Origin: Streptomyces iranensis
Lineage (GTDB): Bacteria; Actinomycetota; Actinomycetes; Streptomycetales; Streptomycetaceae
Direction: 5' to 3'
DNA length: 64,000 nt
Assembly: GCF_017874715.1 (NCBI RefSeq)
Contig: NZ_JAGGLR010000007.1
Coordinates: 124,001 to 188,000 of the forward strand
Shown here one piece after another: positions 42,957 to 51,257 of this stretch. Position numbers and translations under genes: made by a program. The notes under the pieces are model-generated. The model ran no database searches. It was not told the origin of the DNA and worked only from the letters and a program-made list of their open reading frames with translations. Numbering within the stretch: position 1 is the first letter of the stretch; every line of letters starts with the position of its first letter.

Positions 42957-43673
42957 ATGACTTACTCCTCCGACAGTCCGCATGGCGCCGGGCGGCCCGG
43001 CGAGGAACCCTACGGCCGGCCGGGAGAGCGGCCCTCCGAGGAGGGCACCCCCTACGCCACGATGCAGAACATGCTGTCCAACACCACCTGGCAGGTCCTG
43101 GTGACCGCGGGTCTGGTGGCGATCGCGCTCGGTATCATGGTGCTTGCGTGGCCGGGTCCCTCCCTGGTGGTGATCGGCGCCCTGTTCGGCGCGTATCTGC
43201 TGATCAGCGGGATTTTCCAGCTGGCCGGGGCCTTCGGTTCGCATATTCCGAGGAATCTGCGGGTGCTGAGTTTCGTCACCGGCGCGCTGAGTGTGCTGCT
43301 GGGACTGCTCTGCTTCCGGGCGCCGGCCCAGTCGATCCTGCTGCTCGCGCTGTGGATCGGCTTCGCCTGGCTGATCCGGGGCGTGATGCAGACCGCCATG
43401 GCGATCTCCGGTGAGGACCTGCCCGCCCGGGGCTGGCAGCTGTTCCTCGGTGTGCTCACCATCCTGGGCGGGATCATCCTGATCGTGGCGCCCTTCGGCT
43501 CGATCACGGCGCTCACCGTGGTGGCCGGTATCTGGCTGCTCGCGCTGGGCATCATCGAGATCATGCACGGCATCCAGCTGCGCACCAGTCTCGGCGGACC
43601 CGGCGCCCCGCGCGCCGAGCACCGGGGGACGCGCTTCCCCCGCTTCCGGTCGCAGCCACATCCTCAGGCGTAG
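42957..43673 (+). CDS. DUF308/HdeD-like membrane protein
   Basis: A 238-aa protein with a hydrophilic, Pro/Gly/Glu-rich N-terminus (1-40), six TM segments in three pairs from about 45 to 210 (WQVLVTAGLVAIALGIMVLAWPGPSLVVIGALFGAYLLISGIFQL and repeats), and a basic tail. HdeD relatives are acid-stress proteins in enterobacteria; the actinobacterial role is unknown. GAGGAGG lies 9 nt before the ATG at 42957. Confidence 0.88.
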   Translation: MTYSSDSPHGAGRPGEEPYGRPGERPSEEGTPYATMQNMLSNTTWQVLVTAGLVAIALGIMVLAWPGPSLVVIGALFGAYLLISGIFQLAGAFGSHIPRNLRVLSFVTGALSVLLGLLCFRAPAQSILLLALWIGFAWLIRGVMQTAMAISGEDLPARGWQLFLGVLTILGGIILIVAPFGSITALTVVAGIWLLALGIIEIMHGIQLRTSLGGPGAPRAEHRGTRFPRFRSQPHPQA

Positions 43674-43678
43674 CCCGG

Positions 43679-43712
43679 CCGCCGCGACGGCCGTGAGTGG
43701 CCGTCGCGGCGG
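43679..43712. terminator. Perfect 14-bp hairpin between convergent genes
   Basis: Arms 43679-43692 and 43699-43712 are exact complements with a 6-nt loop (GTGAGT). It lies 6 nt after the DUF308 stop and probably also ends the small minus-strand gene. Confidence 0.85.
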
Positions 43713-43776
43713 ACCGCGGACGATCAGGGTCAGGGGCTCCGGCTCGGGACGGGATGGCGGGGTGGGGCGGGGGGTG

Positions 43777-43935
43777 TCAGCGGGTCTGCACCCACCACGC
43801 CATCAGACCGATGGCCGCGGTGCCGCACGCGTACGAGGCACCCCGGACGAAGTTGGCGGCGGCGAGTCGGCCGTATCGACGCCATCTGCTGCTGGAACGG
43901 CTGGGTACCGGCGGGCGAACCTCCATGGTGTGCAT
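43777..43935 (-). CDS. Small single-TM protein (52 aa)
   Basis: A short gene encoding a basic N-terminal half (SSSRWRRYGRLAAANFVRG) and one C-terminal hydrophobic segment (ASYACGTAAIGLMAWWVQTR). The ATG at 43935 has AAAGGGG 8 nt upstream, and a perfect 17-bp operator-like palindrome lies 24 nt further up, so it looks like a genuine, separately regulated small membrane protein. I do not recognise its function. Confidence 0.6.
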   Translation of the reverse strand: MHTMEVRPPVPSRSSSRWRRYGRLAAANFVRGASYACGTAAIGLMAWWVQTR

Positions 43936-43958
43936 ATGGAGCCCCTTTCGTGAACGTA

Positions 43959-43975
43959 CGGACAGTGACTGTCCG
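43959..43975. promoter_or_regulatory. 17-bp perfect palindrome CGGACAGTGACTGTCCG
   Basis: Eight-bp arms around a single central base, located between the end of the GH2 gene and the start of the 52-aa membrane protein gene, in its likely leader. A typical operator geometry for a dimeric repressor; no regulator gene is adjacent. Confidence 0.7.
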
Positions 43976-44082
43976 ACACGAGGGAACGACGCGCTGGAGA
44001 AAGCATACAAAAGTGTGAACTTGCTCCATGCATCGGACTCGCCGAAAAAATTCCTTTCGACACGATTTCAGGACATTGCCGC

Positions 44083-46848
44083 TCAGCGGGTCTTGGCGGT
44101 CGCGGGGACGGTGCGGGTGGCGGTGTTCCAGCCCGAGATCCGCACCGAGGGGGCCGAACCGCCCAGGTCCGCCGTGCGATAGGTGGCGGTGAGCGTCACC
44201 GACTCGCCCGGCCACAGGCTCACCTCGTTGTCCGACCAGCGAACGGGCAGGACCGGCTTGCCCGAGCCGTTCACCAGATGGGCGTCCACGAGCAGTGCCG
44301 GTGTGCGCCCGCTCCCGGTGTTGCGCAGGGTGACGGTCGTGGTAGCGGTGGAGTCCGGCCCGCCGGTCGTGGTGGCGGTGGCGGACACCGGCGCCTCGGC
44401 CATGTCGTCGAGCCCGGTCAGATCCGCGTACGAGGTGGTGGGGGTGTAGTACCAGTCGGTGTTGTCCCAGTCGAGCACGTCCTTCTCGGTGGAGAGCCAG
44501 TACACATTGCGGCTGACCTCCTTGCCCGCGCCATCGGTGAGCTGGAGCTTGACCAGATAGGCGCCGGACAGCCCGCTCACATCGGCCGGGACGGTGAGCG
44601 CGGTGGCCTTGCCACCGTCGCCCGGCACCCGGAGGCCGGTGGCGCTCTGGTCGAACTTCCGGGTGCCGTCGGGGGTGTAGAGGCTGACCCGGGCGGTGAG
44701 ACCGGTGGCCGCGGTGTGCTCGCTGTTGACCACGACCACCGAGCGGGAGTCGTAGGAGTACTGGATGTGCAGCGGCTCATTGGCCTTCTTGGCGCCGTAG
44801 TAGGCCCCGCCCTGATCCGAAAAGCGGTCGAAGAGCTGCCAGTGGAGCGAGGTCCAGCCGCTGTTGAGCATCCAGTGGACGACACCGGTGGCGGGCCGGG
44901 AGGTGTCGGAGAAGTTGCGCGCGTACGCCTCGAACTGGGCGCGCACCGCCTCGTACCGTGCCAGCCCGGCCTTGCGCACGTAATCCGTCAGCCCGGTCGG
45001 CTTTCCGTAGCGGCCGATCAGCGCGTTGTCGAACAGCTTGAGGTCACCGAAGGTGGCGGACGGGGACCGGTGGTACTGCTTGGCCGACGGATCCCGCCAC
45101 AGGGTCTCCAGTTCGCTCGGGGACATCATGCGACGAAGCGTGTCCAGGGTGGGGATGTCGGGTCCGGCGCTGGTCTCGGAGTTGAAGCCGGTGGCGCCGC
45201 CCTCGCGCTTGGCGTACCAGTAGTCCGGCGGGACCCAGTCGTAGGGGCCGGTCATCTTCATGCCGGACTTCCCGAGTTGCGGTGAGGACTTGGCGGAGGC
45301 GGCGGGGATCACCGGGTTCGGCCAGTCGGCGGCCTTGAGGGCGTCCAGGTAGTTCTTCTCGATGGTGGCGTCGGGGGCGAAATCGCTGCCGATGAGGAAG
45401 GAGATGACGCTGGGGTGGTCGCGCAGCCGCGCCGCCTCGGCGGCCATCGAGTCCTTGGCGACCGGGTAGTCGGCGGGGGTCCACTTCTCCCCCGTCTCAT
45501 CGCCGTTGACCTGGCCCTCCCACTTGTCGCAGCACTCCCAGCCGGGGAGGGTCAGGACGCCGTAGCGGTCGGCGAGGTCGAAGAACTCGTCCGGCTCGAT
45601 ATGGCCTTCGAGGCGGACGGTGTTCAGCCCCAGGTCGAGGGTGTACTTCAGCCGGTCCTCCACCGAGCGGGCGTCCCAGCGCAGAAACACATCGGGGGAC
45701 CAGCCGCCCGCCTTGATCAGCAGCGGGCGTCCGTTGATCCGGTACTGACGGGCACCGTCGGCGTTGAGCGGCGCCTTGACGTCGCGGATGCCGAAGCTGT
45801 GGTGGGCGGTGTCGGAGGAGGTGCCCGAGACGGTGGCGGTGAGGTCGAGGTCGTACAGCGGCTGACCGCCCATCCCGGCGGGCCACCACACCTTGGGCCG
45901 GTCCAGGCGCAGCTGGGGGAAGTCGGCGGGGGTGAAGGCGACGGCCTTGGTCTCGTGCGGGGCGAGCGAGACCGTGCGGCTGATGGCCGCGGGGCCGGCC
46001 GTGCCGGAGACCGTGGCGGTGACCGACGAGGCGGAGTCGTTGCGGACCCGCGCCTTGACGGTGAGCTCGGCGGAGGCGAGCGATTCGGTGTCCAGCCGGG
46101 TCGTCACATGCGCGTCGCGCAGGGCCACCGGGCCGCCACGGCGCACCAGCACATCGCGGACGATGCCCATGTTCTCGTCGGGCGGGGGCTGCAGCCAGTC
46201 GATCCAGCCCATCGTGAGGTTCTTGCGCGGATCGTTGGGCTGGACGCGGAACGCCACCGTATTGGCCCCCGCCCTGACCAGCTCGGTGACGTCCAGCTCA
46301 TGCTGGGTGTACGCACCGGCGATCCGGTCCTTGGTGGCCACCTGGACGCCGTTGACATACACATCGGCGGCGGACACCACACCGCTGACGTCCAGATAGG
46401 TGCGGCGGGAGGGGTCGGCCACGGTGAAGTCGCCGCGATACCACCAGGGGACGGTGAAGTCGGCCGCGGGGATCTTCTCGAGGTTGGTCGAGTAGAACGG
46501 ATCCGGGTACGCACCGGCCGCGAGCAGCCCGGCGAGCACCGTCGACCGGGGCCCCACCGAGTGCCAGCCGGACGCGGGGTAGCCGGGGGTGGAGATGGCC
46601 GCGGGGGTGTCGGACACCTTGGCCGAGGACTGCGTGGCGAAGCCCGCGAGCGGCGTCGCGGTGCCGGGCGCCGCGCCCACCCGGGTCACCGGGGTCGGAC
46701 CGCCCGCCGCCGGGCCGCCGCGCGGGGGCGCGGCGCCCGTGGTGAGGGAGACGGTGAGGAGCAGGCCGCCGACCGCGAGCGAGGCGGTCAGAGCGCGCCG
46801 GACGCGGGCTCGCGCCCGCCGCCGGAATGGTGCCGGACGGAGGACCAC
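44083..46848 (-). CDS. Secreted GH2 exo-beta-D-glucosaminidase-like enzyme
   Basis: A 921-aa exported enzyme that should release glucosamine from chitosan ends. An Arg-rich signal sequence (RRARARVRRALTASLAVGGLLLTVSL) is followed by the GH2 sugar-binding domain, immunoglobulin-like domain and TIM barrel. The barrel has FLIGSDFAPD (general acid/base Asp) and FNSETSAGPD (nucleophile Glu), matching the CsxA pattern (Asp469/Glu541) instead of the usual GH2 NE/E pair. Two further beta domains close the protein. I use GTG 46848 because AGGGAG lies 7 nt upstream; GTG 46875 lacks a site. A dyad upstream resembles chitosanase-gene operators. Confidence 0.88.
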   Translation of the reverse strand: MVLRPAPFRRRARARVRRALTASLAVGGLLLTVSLTTGAAPPRGGPAAGGPTPVTRVGAAPGTATPLAGFATQSSAKVSDTPAAISTPGYPASGWHSVGPRSTVLAGLLAAGAYPDPFYSTNLEKIPAADFTVPWWYRGDFTVADPSRRTYLDVSGVVSAADVYVNGVQVATKDRIAGAYTQHELDVTELVRAGANTVAFRVQPNDPRKNLTMGWIDWLQPPPDENMGIVRDVLVRRGGPVALRDAHVTTRLDTESLASAELTVKARVRNDSASSVTATVSGTAGPAAISRTVSLAPHETKAVAFTPADFPQLRLDRPKVWWPAGMGGQPLYDLDLTATVSGTSSDTAHHSFGIRDVKAPLNADGARQYRINGRPLLIKAGGWSPDVFLRWDARSVEDRLKYTLDLGLNTVRLEGHIEPDEFFDLADRYGVLTLPGWECCDKWEGQVNGDETGEKWTPADYPVAKDSMAAEAARLRDHPSVISFLIGSDFAPDATIEKNYLDALKAADWPNPVIPAASAKSSPQLGKSGMKMTGPYDWVPPDYWYAKREGGATGFNSETSAGPDIPTLDTLRRMMSPSELETLWRDPSAKQYHRSPSATFGDLKLFDNALIGRYGKPTGLTDYVRKAGLARYEAVRAQFEAYARNFSDTSRPATGVVHWMLNSGWTSLHWQLFDRFSDQGGAYYGAKKANEPLHIQYSYDSRSVVVVNSEHTAATGLTARVSLYTPDGTRKFDQSATGLRVPGDGGKATALTVPADVSGLSGAYLVKLQLTDGAGKEVSRNVYWLSTEKDVLDWDNTDWYYTPTTSYADLTGLDDMAEAPVSATATTTGGPDSTATTTVTLRNTGSGRTPALLVDAHLVNGSGKPVLPVRWSDNEVSLWPGESVTLTATYRTADLGGSAPSVRISGWNTATRTVPATAKTR

Positions 46849-46879
46849 GGATGTCTCCCTGGGGGCAGGCAGCACATTG

Positions 46880-46898
46880 GTTAAGTAGGTTTCCTAAC
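46880..46898. promoter_or_regulatory. Imperfect dyad GTTA...TAAC upstream of GH2 gene
   Basis: GTTAAGTAGGTTTCCTAAC has four perfect outer pairs and an AGG/CCT-type centre, 31 nt before the GH2 start. It resembles the palindromes bound by ROK-type regulators of chitosanase genes, but is imperfect. Confidence 0.4.
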
Positions 46899-46999
46899 AA
46901 CCAACGGACGGTAGAGAGCTGAGCGAGCCATGTCAACCAGCCCCGCCGAGAATGCCCTTCCGGCGGATAGCGCAATGGGGTGCGGGGCCGCGGTGCTGC

Positions 47000-47233
47000 G
47001 CGGTCGGGTGCGACGCGGTCACGCGCGGCACGGTTGAGTGCGACGCGGCCAGGTGCGCGGCGCGGCCACGCGCGACGCGGTCGGGTGCGGCGTGGCCAAG
47101 CGCGACGCGGTCAGGTGCGCGGCGCAGCCAAGCGCGATGCGGTCGGGTGCGGCACGGCCAGACGCGACGCAGCCAAGCGCGACGCAGCCCGGCGCGGCAC
47201 GGCCACGCGCGGCGCGGTCGCACTGGCGGGGCC
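47000..47233. repeat. Minisatellite: about 15 imperfect 15-bp units
   Basis: Tandem units of consensus GCGGYCARGYGCGRC, mostly exactly 15 bp with two 17-bp variants. Units differ at a few positions, so the array is old or under drift. It lies just downstream of the Rv2629-type gene. Confidence 0.8.
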
Positions 47234-47324
47234 AGCGGGGTTGGGCATGGCCAGTGCGGACCAGGCGCGGGGCAGCCAACGCGGCGGGCGCGGGGCGCTG
47301 GCCGCGCTCGGCCTCGCGGGTCGT

Positions 47325-48479
47325 TCAGGCGTGCCAGCGCAGCACCGCGCCCAGGCCTCCGGCCGGTCCCTGGAGACCCTCGGGCACCACCAGCACCTCG
47401 GTGTCGGCCATCGTCGCGGACCGCATCAGCGCGTCGTCCGCGCGGGCGGCTTCGGGCGCTCTGACGCCCATGGCGCGCGCCTGGGAGCGCTGCACGGCCA
47501 TCTGATCGGCGTCCGGCCCGATCCACACCTCGTGGCGCATATCGCCCCCCGCGTGCCCCAGCAGGAGCGTGGCCGCCTGGTGGCGGCGCATGGCCTCCAC
47601 CACCGCCGGTACGCCCTCCGCCGCACCGCTGCTCGGCGGCCCGGTGCCGTCGTGTCCGCCCAGGGCCGGTCCGCCGGGGCGGCCCCGGCCGGCGCGGAAG
47701 AGGTCGAGGACCGTCTCCAGATGGGCGCGGGCGTACTCCGCCCGAGCGTGGTCGATCTCCGCGTTCAGCTGCTCGGAGCAGCCTGCGGCCCTGCTGCCGT
47801 GGCGCGTCTCCTCCGTCTTGGCCCGCAGCGGCTCGGGCAGCCGGTCGCGTACGGCCCGTCGCTCGCGCGCGTCACCGGCCAGGATCAGCAGGTCGGCGTC
47901 GGTGTCCGTCCACTGCCGCATCAGTTCGTCGGCCACGCGGTCGGCGGTCTGCTCCCAGGTGTTCCCGACCCGGTTGCGGTAGTGCCACTCAAAACGGTCG
48001 GCGGGCACCGACCGATGGCCCCGGCCATGCGCTCTGCGGCCCCCGGCACGCCCCGCCGGGCGGGCACCGGTGTCGTCCCGCAGCTCCAGATCGGCCCCCG
48101 CCTGGTCGACGAAGGCCACCAGACAGGCCGGCCACTCACCGCGGAACGCGGCCAGCGGCGCCACTCGCGGCAGCATCGACCAGGACGTCACCACATCGAT
48201 CGGGGACGTGGCCAGCGGCAGGTCGAGCACCACCTCGCCGTCCGCGGCGAACAGCGCCCGCCCCGCGGACGCCCTGGCCCATTGCTCACCGGCCAGCCGC
48301 TCGATCACCGCGTCACAGGTGGCGCGGTCGGCGCCCTGGCCGGTCAGCTGATCCGCCACGAACCGCTCCCGCAGCCTGCGCCGCCTGGGCGCGTCCTCCG
48401 TGCTGCGGGAAGTGTCCATGTACACGCCCGCCCATGGACCGGGGCGGTCGAACAACGGCTTCAGGAATCCAACGTCCAT
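47325..48479 (-). CDS. Rv2629/Vms1-like (baeRF-type) protein
   Basis: A 384-aa protein of the Rv2629 family, related to eRF1-like/Vms1 release-factor folds. Blocks are FDRPGPWAGVYMDTSR at the N-terminus, WHYRNRVGNTWEQTADRVADELMRQW and LLILAGDARERRAVRDRLP in the middle, and an ALLxxAxMADTEVLVVPEGL-type C-terminus. Mycobacterial Rv2629 belongs to the DosR regulon; a ribosome- or tRNA-related role is inferred for the fold. The ATG at 48479 has GGGGGAGG 2-9 nt upstream. Two other families of that regulon occur at 10.6-11.6 kb. Confidence 0.8.
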   Translation of the reverse strand: MDVGFLKPLFDRPGPWAGVYMDTSRSTEDAPRRRRLRERFVADQLTGQGADRATCDAVIERLAGEQWARASAGRALFAADGEVVLDLPLATSPIDVVTSWSMLPRVAPLAAFRGEWPACLVAFVDQAGADLELRDDTGARPAGRAGGRRAHGRGHRSVPADRFEWHYRNRVGNTWEQTADRVADELMRQWTDTDADLLILAGDARERRAVRDRLPEPLRAKTEETRHGSRAAGCSEQLNAEIDHARAEYARAHLETVLDLFRAGRGRPGGPALGGHDGTGPPSSGAAEGVPAVVEAMRRHQAATLLLGHAGGDMRHEVWIGPDADQMAVQRSQARAMGVRAPEAARADDALMRSATMADTEVLVVPEGLQGPAGGLGAVLRWHA

Positions 48480-48611
48480 GACCTCCCCCAAACCCGGGGA
48501 AACACACGGCAGAAAACCGGTCGACCCGACTCGCGCGGATCGCCGTTTCGCTCCTGACACCAGGATCCCTCCACCTCACCGGGATCGCCAGAGCCGACTA
48601 AAATCGCTGTC

Positions 48612-50357
48612 ATGGCTCGCTCCAACGAGGAGGTCGAAGCCCTCCTGCGCGAATACGCCGATCTGCTCCTGATCACGGGCGGGGACGCGTACCGGGCGCG
48701 TGCGTACGAGAAGGCCGCCCGTGCGATCGGCGGCCACGCGGCCGACATCTCGCAGTTCGACGCGAAGGCGCTGCGGGACATCCCCAACGTGGGCCGGTCG
48801 ATCGCCGACAAGGTGGTCGAGTACCTGCACACCGGGACCATGCCCGCCGTCGAGGAGGCGCGCGCCGCGATCCCGGCCGGGGTGCGGGAGCTGACCGCCA
48901 TCCCGGCGCTCGGGCCGAAGAAGGCCATGATCCTCTACGAGGAGCTGGAGATCTCCTCCATCGACCAGCTGGCCCAGGCCATCGAGGACCATCAGCTGCG
49001 CGACCTCAAGGGCTTCGGGCCGAAGTCCGAGGAGAACATCCTGCACGGCATCGGGCTGATGCGTGCCGCGGGCAACCGCATCCCGCTCGACGAGGCCATG
49101 GACGTGGCCGATGACATCGTCTCCACGCTGTCCAAGGTGCCCGGCTGCCGGCGGTGTGCGTACGCCGGGTCGCTGCGCCGGATGAGGGAGACCGTGGGCG
49201 ATGTGGACATCCTGGTGGCGGCGGAGGAATCCGGCCCGTTCATGGAGGCGTTCACCCGGCTGCCGCTGACCTCCGAGGTGATCGCCCACGGCCAGAAGAA
49301 GACCTCGATCCGCACCACGAAGGGGCTCCAGGTGGATCTGCGGGTCCTGCCGCTGGACTCCTGGGGCGCGGGACTGCTCTACTTCACCGGCTCCAAGGCA
49401 CACAACATCCGCATCCGCGCGATCGCGGTGCGCCATGGCCTCAAACTCTCCGAGTACGGCCTCTTCGAGACCAAGAGCGGGAAGACCGTCGCCTCACGGA
49501 GCGAGGAGGACGTCTACGCCCGGCTCGGCATGGACTGGATCCCGCCGGCGCTGCGCGAGGACCGGGGCGAGGTCAAGGCGGCCCTCGAAGGCCAACTCCC
49601 CCGGCTGGTCGAGGAGTCCGACCTCCGGGGCGATCTGCACACCCACACCAACCTCACCGACGGGCTGGAGTCGCTGGAGGACATGATCGCCAAGGCGGAG
49701 CGGCGCGGCTACGCGTACTACGCCATCACCGATCACGCGCCCAAGCTGTATATGCAGCAGATGACCGAGGAGAAGATGCTGGCGCAGCGGGAGCGGGTGC
49801 GCGCACTCGACCGGGGGCGTGGCCGCGGGGACACCCGGCTGCTGCACGGTGTGGAGCTGAACATCGACGTCGACGGGGACGTGGACTGGCCGCCCGAGTT
49901 CCTCGAGGACTTCGACCTGTGCGTGGCCTCCGTGCACACCCAGTTCGGCCTGGACCGCAAGGCCATGACCCGGCGGCTGGTGCGGGCCTGCGAGAACCCG
50001 CATGTGCATATCATCGGCCATCCGACCACCCGGCTGATCGGCAAACGGCCCGGTATCGACGCCGACTTGGACGAGGTGTTCGCCGCCTGCGCCCGCACCG
50101 GCACCGCGCTGGAGATCAACGCACATCCGGACCGGCTCGATCTGTCGGACGAGAACATCCTGCGGGCCAAGTCGCACGGGGTGGTGTTCGCCCTGGACAG
50201 CGACGCCCACTCGACCCGGGATCTGGACAACATGCGGTACGGGGTGGGCATGGCCCAGCGGGGCTGGCTGACCCCGGACGATGTCATCAACACCTGGTCG
50301 CTCACCCGGCTGCGGCGTTTCCTGCGCAAGGACACGGGGCACCAGCCCCCAACATGA
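48612..50357 (+). CDS. polX: DNA polymerase/3'-5' exonuclease PolX
   Basis: A 581-aa bacterial family X polymerase for gap filling in base excision repair. Helix-hairpin-helix elements (DIPNVGRSIADKV, IPALGPKKAMILYEEL, LKGFGPKSEENIL) precede the nucleotidyltransferase core with catalytic GDVDILVA near 198. The C-terminal PHP domain (DLHTHTNLTDG near 342, TDHAPK, HPDRLDLSDEN, DSDAHS) supplies exonuclease/phosphodiesterase activity. It is full length. The stop overlaps a uracil glycosylase gene (ATGA), linking lesion removal and gap filling in one transcript. Confidence 0.95.
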   Translation: MARSNEEVEALLREYADLLLITGGDAYRARAYEKAARAIGGHAADISQFDAKALRDIPNVGRSIADKVVEYLHTGTMPAVEEARAAIPAGVRELTAIPALGPKKAMILYEELEISSIDQLAQAIEDHQLRDLKGFGPKSEENILHGIGLMRAAGNRIPLDEAMDVADDIVSTLSKVPGCRRCAYAGSLRRMRETVGDVDILVAAEESGPFMEAFTRLPLTSEVIAHGQKKTSIRTTKGLQVDLRVLPLDSWGAGLLYFTGSKAHNIRIRAIAVRHGLKLSEYGLFETKSGKTVASRSEEDVYARLGMDWIPPALREDRGEVKAALEGQLPRLVEESDLRGDLHTHTNLTDGLESLEDMIAKAERRGYAYYAITDHAPKLYMQQMTEEKMLAQRERVRALDRGRGRGDTRLLHGVELNIDVDGDVDWPPEFLEDFDLCVASVHTQFGLDRKAMTRRLVRACENPHVHIIGHPTTRLIGKRPGIDADLDEVFAACARTGTALEINAHPDRLDLSDENILRAKSHGVVFALDSDAHSTRDLDNMRYGVGMAQRGWLTPDDVINTWSLTRLRRFLRKDTGHQPPT

Positions 50358-51118
50358 CCACTTCCGAATCCGACCCCTCCTACCCCGCCCGTCAGGCCCC
50401 CGGCGCCGAAACCGTCGCCGAGCTGGACGCACGGGTCATCGACTGCCGTGCCTGCCCCCGGCTGGTCCAGTGGCGGGAGGAGGCCGCCCGCACCAAGCGC
50501 CGGGCCTACGCCGACTGGGAGTACTGGGGGCGGCCGGTGCCCGGGTTCGGGCCACCGGACGCCGGGGTGGCGATCGTGGGGCTCGCACCGGCCGCCCACG
50601 GTGGAAACCGCACGGGCCGGATGTTCACCGGCGACCGCGCCGGCGACTTCCTGTACGCCGCGCTGTACGACCTGGGGCTGGCCAGCCAGCCGACCGCCAC
50701 CCACCGCGGCGACGGTCTGGAGCTGTACGGGGTCAGGATCACCTCGCCGGTGCACTGCGCCCCGCCCGCCAACCGGCCCACCCCCGAGGAGCGGGACACC
50801 TGCCGCTCGTGGCTGGCCCGCGAGCTGCGGCTGCTGCGGCCGACGCTGCGGACCGCGGTAGTACTCGGCGCGTTCGGCTGGCAGGCCGTGATGCCCGCCC
50901 TGGAGGCCGCCGGATGGGCCGTGCCCCGGCCCCGGCCGGTGTTCGGACACGGCGCGCGGGCCACGCTGCGGGCGGCCGACGACGGGCCGCCGCTCACGCT
51001 CTTCGGCTGCTACCACGTGAGCCAGCAGAACACCTTCACCGGACGGCTCACCCCGGCCATGCTGCGCGAGGTGCTCGGCGCGGCGGCCGGGGCGGCGGGG
51101 CTTCCGGTCTCCGGCTAG
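50354..51118 (+). CDS. Family 5 uracil-DNA glycosylase (UdgB-like)
   Basis: A 254-aa iron-sulfur uracil-DNA glycosylase. CRACPRL near 31 and the later Cys residues (HCAPPANRPTPEERDTC) bind the 4Fe-4S cluster; GLAPAAHGGNRTGRMFTGD is the active-site motif I, and CYHVSQQNTFTGRL is motif III with the family 5 signature. It removes uracil and related deaminated bases. ATG 50354 overlaps the PolX stop. The pairing with PolX suggests a dedicated base-excision repair unit. Confidence 0.92.
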   Translation: MTTSESDPSYPARQAPGAETVAELDARVIDCRACPRLVQWREEAARTKRRAYADWEYWGRPVPGFGPPDAGVAIVGLAPAAHGGNRTGRMFTGDRAGDFLYAALYDLGLASQPTATHRGDGLELYGVRITSPVHCAPPANRPTPEERDTCRSWLARELRLLRPTLRTAVVLGAFGWQAVMPALEAAGWAVPRPRPVFGHGARATLRAADDGPPLTLFGCYHVSQQNTFTGRLTPAMLREVLGAAAGAAGLPVSG

Positions 51119-51129
51119 GGCACCGGGGG

Positions 51130-51198
51130 GGGTCGTAGGTCGTCTCGTAGGCCGTAGGGAAACTCGTAGGCCGTAGGGAACAGGCCGTAGGGAAAGGG
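51130..51198. repeat. Short direct repeats of AGGCCGTAGGGAA
   Basis: Three close copies of the 13-mer AGGCCGTAGGGAA (with a degenerate leading copy) directly after the glycosylase gene and before the terminator hairpin. No function evident. Confidence 0.7.
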
Positions 51199-51238
51199 GA
51201 GGCCCCGGGCACTGGGGCAGGAGGGCGCCCGGGACCTC
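51199..51238. terminator. Bidirectional terminator hairpin
   Basis: GAGGCCCCGGGC (51199-51210) pairs with GCCCGGGACCTC (51227-51238), 12 bp with one mismatch and a 16-nt loop, between the convergent glycosylase and protease genes. Confidence 0.75.
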
Positions 51239-51257
51239 GTTCATGGGGTGGGCCGGA

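Larger units (their letters stand above)
46849..47324. other. 476-nt gap holding a 15-bp minisatellite
   Basis: Between the divergent-facing ends (GH2 start and the 3' end of the Rv2629-type gene). It holds the GH2 upstream dyad, an AT-richer stretch to about 46990, the 15-bp array (47000-47233), then ordinary GC-rich DNA. No gene is credible; open frames across the array only encode Arg/Ala repeats. Confidence 0.7.

Noticed and set aside
43936..44082. Vegetative promoter for the 52-aa protein (TATGCT hexamer)
   Set aside because: No acceptable -35 hexamer at 16-18 nt; left unannotated.
46980..48557. Plus-strand protein across the 15-bp array and opposite the Rv2629-type gene
   Set aside because: The N-terminal half is Arg/Ala repeat translation and the rest is antisense to a recognised gene.
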